DNA of 64,000 nucleotides from Bacteroidales bacterium UBA1077 (lineage in GTDB: Bacteria; Bacteroidota; Bacteroidia; Bacteroidales; UBA932): the NCBI GenBank assembly GCA_002314195.1, contig DCCQ01000074.1:7764-71763 (forward strand), in the 5' to 3' direction. This document shows positions 44,231 to 53,372 of the stretch, in pieces. The position numbers were made by a program, and so were the translations under genes. The notes under the pieces were generated by a model that was given only the letters and a program-made list of their open reading frames with translations, searched no databases and was not told where the DNA came from. The number at the start of each line of letters is the position of its first letter. Positions within the stretch are counted from its first letter, which is position 1.

Positions 44231-45784
44231 CTCATCATAAAGTTCATTCTGCAGGACTGTGAAGTCGGTCACCTCCACGAGGTTGATCCGGCATTTGTAC
44301 TTCTTCCTCCATTTCCCGACAAAGGATTTGTCCGAGAGCATAGCGGCCCCTCGTTTCAGGTAGGCCCCCAGAATCGGGCTGACCTTGAGGGTAAGGTCTG
44401 TCTTTCCGTGTTCCACACAGTAGGCAATGTTCCGCTCGATCTGCTCATCGATGACAGCACTTGAGGAAATCTTGCCGGTGCCGTGGCACACAGGGCAGAC
44501 CTCTGCTGTGTTGATCTCGGTTACCGGACGGATCCTCTGTCTGGTAATCTGCATCAGGCCGAACTTGGTGAGAGGCAGCACGTTGTGCTTTGCCCTGTCA
44601 CTTTCCATGAGCGTTTGCATGTACTTGTGAAGCTCGTTGCGGTGCTCGCCAGACTCCATGTCGATGAAGTCCACGATCACTATTCCTCCCATGTCCCTGA
44701 GCCTTAACTGCCTGGCAATCTCTTCCGCTGCGATCTTGTTGACCTCGAAGGTGTTCTCCTCCTGATTGTCGGTCTTGGCACGGATCCCGCTGTTCACGTC
44801 GATCACATTCAGGGCCTCGGTCGTCTCGATGACCAGATAGGCTCCCTGCTTCATCGGCACCACCTTGCCGAACGAACTCTTGATCTGTCTTGTGACCTCG
44901 AAATGGTCAAAGATGGGATCCTTGCCGTTGTACAGTTTCACAATCTTTTCCTGATCTGGAGAAATCAAGGAAATATATTTCTTTATCTCCTCATAGACGG
45001 TCTCGTCGTTGACATGGATGTTTGAGAACGAATCGTTCAGAAGATCCCTGAGGATGGTGGTGGTCTTGCTGTACTCGGTGAAGAGCAGTTGGATGCCCTT
45101 TGATTTGGCTACTTTCTTCCAGGATGATTCCCATTTCTCGATCAGAGACTTCAGTTCGGCGACAAGCACCGCCGCGTTCTTGCCTTCGGCTGCCGTGCGT
45201 ATGATCGCTCCATAGTTCTTGGGCAGAATGCTTCTGACCAAAGTCTCAAGCCTTCTTTTCTCTTCCTTGGAGGAAATCTTTTGGGAAATGCTCACCTTCT
45301 CGGCGAAGGGGATCAGTACAATGTTGCGTCCTGCCAATGAAATTTCCGCTGTCAGTCGTGACCCTTTCGTGGAGATCGGCTCCTTGACGATCTGCACTAT
45401 CATCATCTGTCCGGGCTTCAGCACATTCTCGATGCGTCCTTCCTTTTCAAGGATAGGCCCTATCTTGATGCTCGAATACAACTCTCCGAGATCAGTGTTC
45501 GGATTGCTCTTGCGCACGAACTCATCGAACGATGTGAAGTAGAGCCCAAGATCCAGATAATGAACAAATGCTTCCTTCTTGTCTCCGATGTCCACAAAGG
45601 CAGCGTTGAGCGCAGGAAGAATCTTCTTCACTTTTCCAAGGTAAACATCCCCGACGGAAAAACTGTGCCCCTTGCTGGACTCCTTGTTGAGTTCAATCAG
45701 CCGATGGTTTTCCATCAGCGCGATGTGAACCTCGGTCGATGTGACATCGACGATCAGATCTTTTTCTGATTTTTCTGACTCCAT
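44213..45784 (-). CDS. rng: Ribonuclease E/G family protein
   Basis: 523 residues from the ATG at 45784 (MESEKSEKDLIVDV); longer frames lack homology. An N-terminal S1 domain (about 40-130: GDVYLGKVKKILPALNAAFVDIGDKKEAFVHYLDL) leads into the RNase E/G catalytic core with the metal-binding DVNSG and VIVDFIDM motifs and the zinc-link cysteines CPVCHGTG. It has the RNase G-like length without the RNase E scaffold tail. It processes rRNA and decays mRNA in the cytoplasm. Confidence 0.93.
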   Translation of the reverse strand: MESEKSEKDLIVDVTSTEVHIALMENHRLIELNKESSKGHSFSVGDVYLGKVKKILPALNAAFVDIGDKKEAFVHYLDLGLYFTSFDEFVRKSNPNTDLGELYSSIKIGPILEKEGRIENVLKPGQMMIVQIVKEPISTKGSRLTAEISLAGRNIVLIPFAEKVSISQKISSKEEKRRLETLVRSILPKNYGAIIRTAAEGKNAAVLVAELKSLIEKWESSWKKVAKSKGIQLLFTEYSKTTTILRDLLNDSFSNIHVNDETVYEEIKKYISLISPDQEKIVKLYNGKDPIFDHFEVTRQIKSSFGKVVPMKQGAYLVIETTEALNVIDVNSGIRAKTDNQEENTFEVNKIAAEEIARQLRLRDMGGIVIVDFIDMESGEHRNELHKYMQTLMESDRAKHNVLPLTKFGLMQITRQRIRPVTEINTAEVCPVCHGTGKISSSAVIDEQIERNIAYCVEHGKTDLTLKVSPILGAYLKRGAAMLSDKSFVGKWRKKYKCRINLVEVTDFTVLQNELYDEKGDRL

Positions 45785-45840
45785 AAGGAAATAACAATGG
45801 TAACAGGTAATTGGCGATTCCGCCAATTGTTTTAAAAACT

Positions 45841-45871
45841 AAAAAAAGGCTGTCCGGCACTTCCGGTCAGC
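45841..45871 (-). terminator. Terminator of the HU / small basic protein unit
   Basis: Read on the minus strand, GGCTG-A-CCGG pairs with CCGG-A-CAGCC, followed by seven T residues. Confidence 0.85.
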
Positions 45872-45916
45872 CTCTTTCTTCTAGCAGACTGCTAAAATGG
45901 CAGGCACAGAAGCGCA

Positions 45917-46006
45917 TTACTTCTTCTTGTGTCTGTTCTTGCGCAAGCGTTTTTTACGCTTGTGCGTCGACATCTTATGTCTCTTTCTTTTCTTTCCGCT
46001 TGGCAT
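45917..46006 (-). CDS. Small basic AURKAIP1/COX24-type protein (29 residues)
   Basis: A 29-residue protein, too short for usual gene finders: it begins MPSGKKRKRHKMSTHKRKKR and ends RHKKK, almost entirely Lys, Arg and His. This composition matches the Bacteroidota proteins assigned to the AURKAIP1/COX24 (mitochondrial mS38-like) family, thought to be ribosome-associated. It lies 17 bases after the HU gene and before a shared terminator, so both come from one transcript. Confidence 0.85.
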   Translation of the reverse strand: MPSGKKRKRHKMSTHKRKKRLRKNRHKKK

Positions 46007-46023
46007 AATTAACAGAATTTAAA

Positions 46024-46305
46024 TTATTTTTCCTCCTTTACTGCGTTCACGAAGATCTTAGCTGGCTTGAAAGCCGGAATATCGTGTGCAGGGATGGTCA
46101 TTGTTGTCTTCTTGGTGATGTTCCTGGCAGCCTTCTTGGCTCTGTGCTTTACGATGAAGCTGCCGAATCCACGGAGATAAACAGGCTCTTTTCTGATGAT
46201 GGAACCCTTTACGGTGTCCATGAACGCCTCAATGACGGACTGGACTGCAATTTTCTCAATTCCGGTTGACTTTGCAACCTCATTTACGATTTCTGCCTTT
46301 GTCAT
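46024..46305 (-). CDS. HU-family DNA-binding protein
   Basis: 93 residues with the standard HU/IHF fold: MTKAEIVNEVAKSTGIEK at the start, the central VYLRGFGSFIVKHRAKKAARNITKKT and the DNA-contacting arm with PAHDIPAFKPAK. It bends and compacts DNA. A consensus promoter lies about 55 bases upstream, in keeping with high expression. It shares a transcript with the small basic protein gene. Confidence 0.96.
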   Translation of the reverse strand: MTKAEIVNEVAKSTGIEKIAVQSVIEAFMDTVKGSIIRKEPVYLRGFGSFIVKHRAKKAARNITKKTTMTIPAHDIPAFKPAKIFVNAVKEEK

Positions 46306-46364
46306 AATCTAATATATTATTATTTGGATTTGCCAATAATACCCCAAAAGTTCGTTTGGGGTTG

Positions 46365-46395
46365 CAAAAATAGACTTATTTTTTTAATATTCAAA
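46365..46395 (-). promoter_or_regulatory. Promoter of the HU gene
   Basis: Minus strand: TTTG (46392-46395), 19 bases, TATTTTTG (46365-46372), a full match to the Bacteroides pattern. Confidence 0.8.
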
Positions 46396-46525
46396 ATCAT
46401 ATACATAAATAATTAACCATATTTTTTTGGCACGGCGATTGACCATATTCCGACACGCATCTTGGATTCGTGTGTTTCTGTCAATTTGGCAGGGAAATCC
46501 ATGACGTTTTTTTACGCAGAACATT

Positions 46526-48937
46526 ATGAACACAGACATTAATAAGGACATTTTCTTCCCGGCCGGGACCGCGGAGGTGAACATAATTCCTGTTGTCCAG
46601 GGAGATGAACAGATGAAAGTGGAGGCCGGTGACCTTCCTGACACATTGCCTGTCCTCGCGCTTAGGAACGCGGTGATATTTCCTGGAATGGTTTACCCTG
46701 TCACCATAGGTCGGCAGAAATCAATCATTCTGATCAAGGAGGCCGAGAAACGCGATTCCTTCATCGGAGCGGTTCCGCAGGTGGATATAACCGTCGAGGA
46801 TCCGACCGAGGCCGATCTTTATGAATATGGCACAGCGGCCAGGGTCATGAAGGTTTTGGAGATGCCGGACGGCACGATTACCGCCATCCTTCAGGGTGTC
46901 AGGCGCATACGTCTGGATGGCGTCCTGTCGTACGAACCGTACATCACCGCGAAAGTGAAGTATATCGAGGACATTATCCCGGAGAACGACAACAGCACCA
47001 AGATGATAGCGGAGTCCCTCAAGGAGAAGGCCGCTGTCATCATAAAGGCCTCATCCTTTGCACCCAAGGAGGCGGTGGGAGCGCTCAAATCCATTGACAA
47101 CTATGCCTTCCTTGTGAATTTCATCGCGACGACTGTCGAGATTGAGAATTTCATGGAGAAGGTCCAGCTGCTCGGAATCGATGACATCACCGTCAGGGCC
47201 ATGAAACTTCTTCAGGTTCTTGACACGCAGATTCAGCTCCTGAAGATCAAGCAGGAGATCAACCAGAAGGTAAAGAGTGACATTGACCAGCAGCAGAGGG
47301 AATATTACCTTAACAATCAGCTTCGTACCATTCAGGAGGAACTTGGCATGGACGAAGAGGAGGAGTTCGAGAAGTTCCGCGCGAAGGCCAAGACCAAGAA
47401 ATGGCCGGAGGCTGTCGGAAAGCAGTTCGAGAAGGAGTTGGCCAAGCTTGAGAAGTACAATCCTTCCTCTCCTGACTACAGCATCCAGTACAACTATATT
47501 GAGTTCATGCTTGACCTGCCGTGGGGCGAGATGTCAAAGGACAACCTCGACCTGAAGCACGCACAGAAGGTTCTGGACAGCGACCACTACGGCCTTGACA
47601 CGGTGAAGGAAAGAATCATCGAGTACCTCGCCGTCCTCAAGCTGAAGGGCAACATGAAGTCCCCGATCCTCTGCCTCTATGGCCCTCCGGGAGTCGGCAA
47701 GACCAGTCTCGGCAAATCCATTGCCAAGGCATTGGGCAGGAAATATGTCAGGATAGCCCTCGGCGGCATGCACGATGAGGCCGAACTCAGAGGACACCGA
47801 AAAACCTACGTCGGGGCTCTTCCGGGGCGTATCCTGAACGGAATTGACAAGGCCGGCACATCCAACCCTGTCATCGTTCTGGACGAGATTGACAAGGTCG
47901 GCAACGACTACAAGGGAGACCCGTCTTCGGCTCTTCTGGAAGTCCTTGATCCTGAGCAGAATGTGGAATTCCACGACAACTATCTGGACATCGACTACGA
48001 TCTCTCGAATGTGCTGTTCATCACCACCGCGAACAACATCTCCACGATCCAGTCCGCCCTGCTCGACAGAATGGAACTGATAAACGTGACCGGCTACCTG
48101 GCTGAGGAAAAGATGGAAATCGCCAAGCGTTATCTTGTGCCTAAGCAGCTGGAGGAACACGGAATAGGCAAGAAGGAACTTCGCATCGACAAAGCCGCGC
48201 TCGCTACGATCATTGATGAATATACCCACGAGTCCGGAGTCCGTGGCCTTGAGAAGCAGATTGCAAAAATCGCTCGTGTGACTGCCAAGAAGATTGCCTT
48301 GGGTGAACCCTATCCGACAGTAATCAAGAAAGAACATCTGAAGGAATATCTTGGTTTGCCGACCAATTTTCATGACCTTCAGAAAGGCAATGAGGCTCCT
48401 GGTGTCGTCACCGGCCTTGCTTGGACGCAGATGGGAGGTGAGATTCTGTTCGTGGAGAGTTCGGTCAGCGGAGGCAAAGGTGTCATGACAATGACAGGAA
48501 ATCTAGGCGATGTGATGAAGGAATCAGCAACTATAGCCTACCAGTACATCAAGGCTCACCCTCAGCTTGCCAAAATGACATCCGAGGAGTTTGGAGCCAA
48601 GGACATCCATGTCCACGTTCCGGAAGGGGCCGTGCCTAAGGACGGACCGTCCGCCGGTATAACGATGGTCAGCTCTATGGTTTCCGCCCTGCGTGGCGAG
48701 GCCGTGAAGCCGGGAATCGCGATGACCGGTGAGATGACGCTCAGGGGCCGTGTGCTTCCGGTCGGTGGCATCAAGGAGAAGATCCTCGCCGCCAAGCGCG
48801 CCGGAGTGACCGAGATAGTGATCTCGGAAGACAACCGCAAGGATGTCGAGGACATCAAGCCGATTTACGTTGAAGGGCTGTCGTTCCACTACGTCAAGAA
48901 CATTGACGATGTGGTTTCGTACATATTCAAAGATTAA
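46526..48937 (+). CDS. lon: ATP-dependent protease Lon
   Basis: 803 residues. An N-terminal substrate-binding domain (about 40-245: [23 protein letters not shown]) is followed by the AAA+ module with Walker [14 protein letters not shown] and Walker [12 protein letters not shown]. The C-terminal serine/lysine protease domain has the nucleophile in [11 protein letters not shown] and the partner Lys in [14 protein letters not shown]. It degrades misfolded and regulatory proteins in the cytoplasm. An N-terminal extension of about 35 residues precedes the conserved part. Confidence 0.97.
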   Translation: MNTDINKDIFFPAGTAEVNIIPVVQGDEQMKVEAGDLPDTLPVLALRNAVIFPGMVYPVTIGRQKSIILIKEAEKRDSFIGAVPQVDITVEDPTEADLYEYGTAARVMKVLEMPDGTITAILQGVRRIRLDGVLSYEPYITAKVKYIEDIIPENDNSTKMIAESLKEKAAVIIKASSFAPKEAVGALKSIDNYAFLVNFIATTVEIENFMEKVQLLGIDDITVRAMKLLQVLDTQIQLLKIKQEINQKVKSDIDQQQREYYLNNQLRTIQEELGMDEEEEFEKFRAKAKTKKWPEAVGKQFEKELAKLEKYNPSSPDYSIQYNYIEFMLDLPWGEMSKDNLDLKHAQKVLDSDHYGLDTVKERIIEYLAVLKLKGNMKSPILCLYGPPGVGKTSLGKSIAKALGRKYVRIALGGMHDEAELRGHRKTYVGALPGRILNGIDKAGTSNPVIVLDEIDKVGNDYKGDPSSALLEVLDPEQNVEFHDNYLDIDYDLSNVLFITTANNISTIQSALLDRMELINVTGYLAEEKMEIAKRYLVPKQLEEHGIGKKELRIDKAALATIIDEYTHESGVRGLEKQIAKIARVTAKKIALGEPYPTVIKKEHLKEYLGLPTNFHDLQKGNEAPGVVTGLAWTQMGGEILFVESSVSGGKGVMTMTGNLGDVMKESATIAYQYIKAHPQLAKMTSEEFGAKDIHVHVPEGAVPKDGPSAGITMVSSMVSALRGEAVKPGIAMTGEMTLRGRVLPVGGIKEKILAAKRAGVTEIVISEDNRKDVEDIKPIYVEGLSFHYVKNIDDVVSYIFKD

Positions 48938-48957
48938 TTTCTATCTTAGCGGTCATT

Positions 48958-49626
48958 ATGGACGTAAAGATAGAACAAAGTTGGAAGCAAGCGCTGCAAG
49001 GTGAGTTTGACAAACCCTACTTTGCCGCGCTTGTGCGTTATCTGCACGGTGAGAAGGCTCAGGGAAAGGTGATCTTTCCTCCCGGACCGGAGATATTCAA
49101 GGCGTTTGAACTGACTCCTGTCGATCAGGTGAAGGTCGTGATTCTCGGCCAGGACCCGTATCATGGCTACGGCCAGGCGATGGGGCTGAGTTTTTCGGTT
49201 CCGGACAACGTCCCTGCTCCGCCGTCCCTCAAGAACATATTCAAAGAGATTGAGGATGATTTGGGGATAAGGATGAGCGGCCGTCCGAATCTTGAGAAGT
49301 GGGCGCGTCAGGGCGTGCTGCTTCTGAACTCTATCCTGACGGTTCGCTCCGGTGAGGCCGCATCGCACAGCGGAATCGGCTGGCAGCAGTTTACCGATGC
49401 TGTCATACGCTATATTTCAGATAATTGCAGTGGCGTTGTCTTTTTGTTGTGGGGCAATTACGCCCGCAGTAAGAAGGAACTCATCGACACTTCACGGCAT
49501 TATGTGCTGGAGGCGGCGCACCCGTCTCCGCTTGCCAGAGGAGCGTTTTTCGACTGCCGGCATTTCTCAAGAACGAACGAGATTCTTGTGGGTGAAGGCA
49601 AGACACCGATCGACTGGCAGTTGTAA
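48958..49626 (+). CDS. ung: Uracil-DNA glycosylase
   Basis: 222 residues, family 1. The water-activating motif GQDPYHGYGQAMGLSFSV with the catalytic Asp, the uracil-binding LLLNSILTV, and the DNA-contacting loop AAHPSPLA with its His are all intact. It removes uracil from DNA as the first step of base-excision repair. It sits 20 bases after lon and is followed by coaD 32 bases later. Confidence 0.96.
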   Translation: MDVKIEQSWKQALQGEFDKPYFAALVRYLHGEKAQGKVIFPPGPEIFKAFELTPVDQVKVVILGQDPYHGYGQAMGLSFSVPDNVPAPPSLKNIFKEIEDDLGIRMSGRPNLEKWARQGVLLLNSILTVRSGEAASHSGIGWQQFTDAVIRYISDNCSGVVFLLWGNYARSKKELIDTSRHYVLEAAHPSPLARGAFFDCRHFSRTNEILVGEGKTPIDWQL

Positions 49627-49658
49627 TCTGGTAACATTCCATATTCAAAGAGTTTATA

Positions 49659-50129
49659 ATGAATCACACAGCATTGTTCCCTGGGTCCTTTGACCCGTTC
49701 ACGTCAGGGCATCTGAATATCCTGACACGGGCTTTGGCCATTTTTGACGAGGTCATCGTGGCCGTGGGAATCAATCAGGATAAGCGTGGTTTCTTCACTA
49801 TGGAGCAGCGCGAGGACATCATCCGTCAGGCTACCAAAGGCATGGATGGAGTGAAGATCATTCACTACGAGGGACTTACCATCGACATCTGCCGAGAGCT
49901 CGGAGTCCGCCATATTGTCAGGGGAGTGAGGAATATGACCGACTTCGACAATGAGCAGGCGATCGCCGACGCGAACCGCCATCTGGCCCCGGAGGTGGAC
50001 ACTATCATCATCCCGACTGCCCAGGAATATTCACACATCTCCTCTTCGGCCGTGCGGGATGTGGTGCGCCATCACGGTGATCTGTCGCAATTCATTCCTG
50101 ACGGGGTCGTGCTGCCGGAGGTGAGATGA
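49659..50129 (+). CDS. coaD: Phosphopantetheine adenylyltransferase
   Basis: 156 residues. The N-terminal FPGSFDPFTSGHLNI carries the nucleotidyltransferase (T/H)xGH motif, and VRGVRNMTDFDNE and EYSHISSSAVRDV are diagnostic of CoaD. It makes dephospho-CoA from phosphopantetheine and ATP. The stop overlaps the start of the next gene (ATGA). Confidence 0.97.
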   Translation: MNHTALFPGSFDPFTSGHLNILTRALAIFDEVIVAVGINQDKRGFFTMEQREDIIRQATKGMDGVKIIHYEGLTIDICRELGVRHIVRGVRNMTDFDNEQAIADANRHLAPEVDTIIIPTAQEYSHISSSAVRDVVRHHGDLSQFIPDGVVLPEVR

Positions 50130-51592
50130 GGCGTTTTGTAGGCATATTCATAGGTCTTTTTCTTTGGCTGGCGCCGTCATTCCTTTGCGCCGGACAGGTC
50201 GATTCCTCTCGTTTGGCCGCGTTGGACGAACGGTTGGAGGAATATTTCCGCACTCTGGAGCCGGAAAGAATAGAGGTTAAGAACGAGGAATGTGACTTGT
50301 TGATCAGTTCTGCCAAGGATTCGCTTCTGCGCCGCCACATCGCCCTGAAGATTTACGACCACTATCTTGAGTCTCCTGTAATGGGGGATGAGGCTGTGGC
50401 TATCCATATCACTGACAAATGGTTCGCTCCCGGTCTGATCGACATGGGTGGGGATGAGGTCCTTTTGAACGCCAAAGTCTATGCTGACTTCAACCGGCAG
50501 TCGCTGTTGGGGATGCCGGCGCCGTCCGTGGTTATGGAGACTCCTGATGGTGAGAAGGTTGAGGTTGGAGGACATGCGAGCCGCTACCGGGTGCTGTTTT
50601 TCTACGACACCGACTGCTCCAAGTGCAAGTTGGAAACGATCCTGCTGCGGGCAAAACTCAATGCAAGAGATTGGCCTGTCGATGTTTATGCCATCTACAC
50701 AGGCGCTGACCCTGATAGTTGGCGGGAATGGCGCCAGACTAAATTCGGGATACGTGCCGCCAAAACCAAAGTCATACATCTTTGGGATCCGGAGGTCTTG
50801 TCTGATTACCAGATGAAGTACGGCGTACTTCAGACTCCGAGGATGTTTCTCCTTGACCGTTCAGGAACCATCATCGGAAGGGGAATGGACACTCGCGCTC
50901 TGGACCAGCTGCTCGGCATCGTGCTCGCTGACCCCGCTTATGAATATGGCGGCCAGGCTTCGGCTGCTTTGATGGACAAGCTCTTTGCGGCGGATTCAAA
51001 TGTTATGTCCATGGCTAAAGCGTTGGAATCACGTACTTTGGCCAAGGGGGACACCTCTTTTTTCAAACACCTTGAAGGTGACCTTCTTTATTGGCTGACC
51101 TCACGTCGAGATGAAGCCTGCAAGGAAGGTACTTTGCCTTTCATCAATGAATATATTCTTTCGCGTCCGGAGATATGGAAGACTCAGGACGACACCCTCA
51201 AGGTCGTGGGGCTTGCCCGCATGATGAAGGATCTGCTTTCTCGCACGCCTGTCGGTTCGGAATTGCCGGATGCCAAGGAACTTATGTCCGGCGTTGTCAA
51301 CGTCTCTTCCCCTCGTGGCTGGACTCGGAATTGGAACCGCTTGCGCAGAAAAGGTGGTTATATAGTATTCCACACCGAGGGCTGCCCGGTCTGCAAGGCT
51401 GAACTCGCCGCCGCTGATTCTTTGGGTCTTAGGATTTTAGATGTGAACGTCGATGAGATTATGGCCTCCAATCCGGATCTTGCCAAGGTTCTTCTCGACA
51501 CTTTTGACCTCTCCTCCATGCCGTTCATCCTTGAGGTCGGTCGCCACGGTGTCATCCGCCGCCGCTACATATCCTTTTTATATGGTCGCTGA
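50126..51592 (+). CDS. Exported protein with two thioredoxin-like modules (DUF5106-like)
   Basis: 488 residues. A signal peptide ends near FLCAG. A helical region (about 25-120) precedes a thioredoxin-like domain (about 130-265) with CSKC in place of CxxC in FFYDTDCSKCKLE and a cis-Pro segment QTPRMFLLDRSG. A second, shorter thioredoxin-like module at the C-terminus has FHTEGCPVCKAEL and SSMPFILEV. It probably acts as a periplasmic thiol-disulphide protein. The last codons and the stop (GGT CGC TGA) are formed by a REP-like element. Confidence 0.78.
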   Translation: MRRFVGIFIGLFLWLAPSFLCAGQVDSSRLAALDERLEEYFRTLEPERIEVKNEECDLLISSAKDSLLRRHIALKIYDHYLESPVMGDEAVAIHITDKWFAPGLIDMGGDEVLLNAKVYADFNRQSLLGMPAPSVVMETPDGEKVEVGGHASRYRVLFFYDTDCSKCKLETILLRAKLNARDWPVDVYAIYTGADPDSWREWRQTKFGIRAAKTKVIHLWDPEVLSDYQMKYGVLQTPRMFLLDRSGTIIGRGMDTRALDQLLGIVLADPAYEYGGQASAALMDKLFAADSNVMSMAKALESRTLAKGDTSFFKHLEGDLLYWLTSRRDEACKEGTLPFINEYILSRPEIWKTQDDTLKVVGLARMMKDLLSRTPVGSELPDAKELMSGVVNVSSPRGWTRNWNRLRRKGGYIVFHTEGCPVCKAELAAADSLGLRILDVNVDEIMASNPDLAKVLLDTFDLSSMPFILEVGRHGVIRRRYISFLYGR

Positions 51593-51603
51593 GCCTGTCG
51601 ATG
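51584..51603 (+). repeat. Half REP-like element overlapping a stop codon
   Basis: GGTCGCTGAGCCTGTCGA matches the left arm and loop of the repeat at 34711; the right arm is decayed (TGCGGC). The TGA inside it is the stop of the preceding gene. Confidence 0.7.
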
Positions 51604-51623
51604 CGGCATTCTATTTTTTAAGG

Positions 51624-51713
51624 TTTGCGGCGGTGAGGTAAGTAGAAAGGGTGCTTGCGCTTCGCGCCCTATCCGGGTGAATGCACCCTTTCTACTTACC
51701 TCACCGCTGCAAA
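51624..51713. terminator. Very long hairpin between convergent genes
   Basis: 31-base arms at 51624-51654 and 51683-51713 are reverse complements with one mismatch (TTTGCGGCGGTGAGG ... with CCTCACCGCTGCAAA). They enclose 28 bases that contain a further small stem (GCGCTTCGCGC). It lies between two convergent genes and probably stops both, but its length is unusual and it may also be a mobile repeat. Confidence 0.7.
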
Positions 51714-51731
51714 AGTCAACATGTCGTTTGT

Positions 51732-52034
51732 CTAACCGATTACTTTCCGCAGCACACGTGTCAACTGATCGGAGCAGGAGGTGCCTCTGCCGTGGCAGTT
51801 GACACCGGACAAGGTCTCGACTGCTTTACGGGCGTCCATACCTTCCAGAAGTCTTCCGATGGCCTGGAGGTTCCCGTCGCAGCCTTTGATGTAATGAAGG
51901 TTGTGGATTTTCCCGTCAATAAGGTCAAAGTCAATCTGTGCCGAGCAGACCAAAGCGCTCGGAACCGCTGTTATGTGTCTGACACCGTCAGTCGTTTTGT
52001 CAGTAATTATCTTGAAATCATCACCGATGTTCAT
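51732..52034 (-). CDS. TSCPD-domain protein (TIGR03905 family)
   Basis: 100 residues. The family pattern is complete: VCSAQIDFDLIDGKIHNLHYIKGCDGNLQAIGRLLEGMDA, then LSGVNCHGRGTSCSDQLTRVL with the cysteines that form a zinc site. The TSCPD domain also occurs at the C-terminus of B12-dependent ribonucleotide reductases; the free-standing protein has no proven role. In place of TSCPD the motif here reads TSCSD. Confidence 0.85.
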   Translation of the reverse strand: MNIGDDFKIITDKTTDGVRHITAVPSALVCSAQIDFDLIDGKIHNLHYIKGCDGNLQAIGRLLEGMDARKAVETLSGVNCHGRGTSCSDQLTRVLRKVIG

Positions 52035-52062
52035 GGCCGTAATTCTTAAACGATTAATATTA

Positions 52063-52070
52063 CAAAAATA
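52063..52070 (-). promoter_or_regulatory. -7 box of the TSCPD gene
   Basis: TATTTTTG on the minus strand, 28 bases before the start codon. No clear -33 element. Confidence 0.5.
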
Positions 52071-52092
52071 TAAATTTTTATAAAATTAAACG

Positions 52093-52100
52093 TAACTTTG
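52093..52100 (+). promoter_or_regulatory. -7 box of fba
   Basis: TAACTTTG fits TAnnTTTG and gives a leader of about 60 bases before the ATG at 52165. The -33 region is AT-rich without TTTG. Confidence 0.6.
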
Positions 52101-52164
52101 CACGGCATTTGAAGAGAACCGATGCCGGAAAAAACAGATAATTAATTTCTAAATTCATAGAATT

Positions 52165-53166
52165 ATGGTATCATACAAAGATCTTGGCCTGGTCAACACC
52201 AGAGAGATGTTCGCAAAGGCCGTAAAGGGTGGCTATGCTATTCCTGCATTCAACTTCAACAACATGGAGCAGCTTCAGGCTATCATCCAGGCTGCCGCCG
52301 AGAAGAAGTCACCTGTCATCCTTCAGGTTTCCAAGGGTGCCCGCAACTACGCTAACCAGACCCTTCTCCGCTACATGGCTGAGGGCGCTGTTCAATATGC
52401 CAAGGAACTCGGTTGGGAGCATCCTCAGATCGTTCTTCACCTTGACCACGGCGACAGCTTCGAACTTTGCAAGAGCTGCGTTGACATGGGATTCTCTTCA
52501 GTGATGATCGATGGTTCGGCTCTTCCTTACGAGGAGAACATCGCTCTTACAAGAAAGGTGGTTGATTATGCTCATCAGTTTGATGTGGTTGTGGAGGCAG
52601 AGCTTGGCGTTCTTGCCGGAGTGGAGGAAGAGGTCTCCGCAGAGGAGTCTCACTACACAAAGCCGGAGGAGGTTATTGACTTCTCTACCCGTACAGGCTG
52701 TGATTCACTTGCGATTTCCATCGGCACTTCACACGGAGCCTACAAGTTCAAGCCGGAGCAGTGCACAAGAGACCCTAAGACAGGCCGTCTCGTTCCACCT
52801 CCACTCGCTTTCGACGTTCTCCACGAGATCGAGAAGAAGCTCCCTGGATTCCCTATCGTACTCCACGGATCATCTTCAGTTCCTCAGGAGTATGTTGACA
52901 TGATCAACAAGTATGGTGGAAAGCTTCCTGACGCTGTCGGTATTCCGGAGGATCAGCTTCGTGAGGCTGCCAAGAGTGCTGTCTGCAAGATCAACATCGA
53001 TTCTGACTCCCGTCTCGCGATGACCGCCGTCATCCGCAAGATCTTCGTCGAGAAACCAGCCGAGTTCGACCCAAGAAAGTACCTCGGTCCAGCCCGCGAC
53101 GAGATGAAGAAACTCTACGAGCACAAGATCGTTGACGTTCTTGGTTCAGACGGCAAGGCTGAATAA
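52165..53166 (+). CDS. fba: Class II fructose-1,6-bisphosphate aldolase
   Basis: 333 residues. Class II motifs are intact: NFNNMEQLQAI, HLDHGDSFELCKSC (catalytic Asp and zinc His), EAELGVLAGVEEEV, SIGTSHGAYKF, LHGSSSVP, and NIDSDSRLAMTAVIRK. It interconverts fructose-1,6-bisphosphate with two triose phosphates in glycolysis and gluconeogenesis. Codon use is more biased than in neighbours, as in highly expressed genes. Its terminator has a diverged twin near 54950. Confidence 0.96.
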   Translation: MVSYKDLGLVNTREMFAKAVKGGYAIPAFNFNNMEQLQAIIQAAAEKKSPVILQVSKGARNYANQTLLRYMAEGAVQYAKELGWEHPQIVLHLDHGDSFELCKSCVDMGFSSVMIDGSALPYEENIALTRKVVDYAHQFDVVVEAELGVLAGVEEEVSAEESHYTKPEEVIDFSTRTGCDSLAISIGTSHGAYKFKPEQCTRDPKTGRLVPPPLAFDVLHEIEKKLPGFPIVLHGSSSVPQEYVDMINKYGGKLPDAVGIPEDQLREAAKSAVCKINIDSDSRLAMTAVIRKIFVEKPAEFDPRKYLGPARDEMKKLYEHKIVDVLGSDGKAE

Positions 53167-53208
53167 TTTGGTTGTGGAGCGTAAGCTCCTGACAATTAAT
53201 TAAAAATA

Positions 53209-53244
53209 AGATTCCCTCTGGTCGGTATCGACTGGAGGGAATCT
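53209..53244 (+). terminator. Terminator of fba
   Basis: AGATTCCCTC (53209-53218) pairs with GAGGGAATCT (53235-53244); the stem continues inward through G-U and Watson-Crick pairs to a 4-base loop. AT-rich sequence follows. A homologous hairpin with compensating base changes is at 54928-54967. Confidence 0.75.
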
Positions 53245-53372
53245 GTTAATATATTAGTTGATAAGTAGTTGGTCGATACGTGATAGCAATGAAAATTTGG
53301 TAACTACTCAGGTGCCCCCGGCCATAGGCCGCCGGCCCTGACCACCTGCCAATGATGATTGAGACAATGATG

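Noticed and set aside
47534..48373. 279-residue open frame on the minus strand
   Set aside because: Antisense shadow of lon; the plus-strand protease motifs are decisive.
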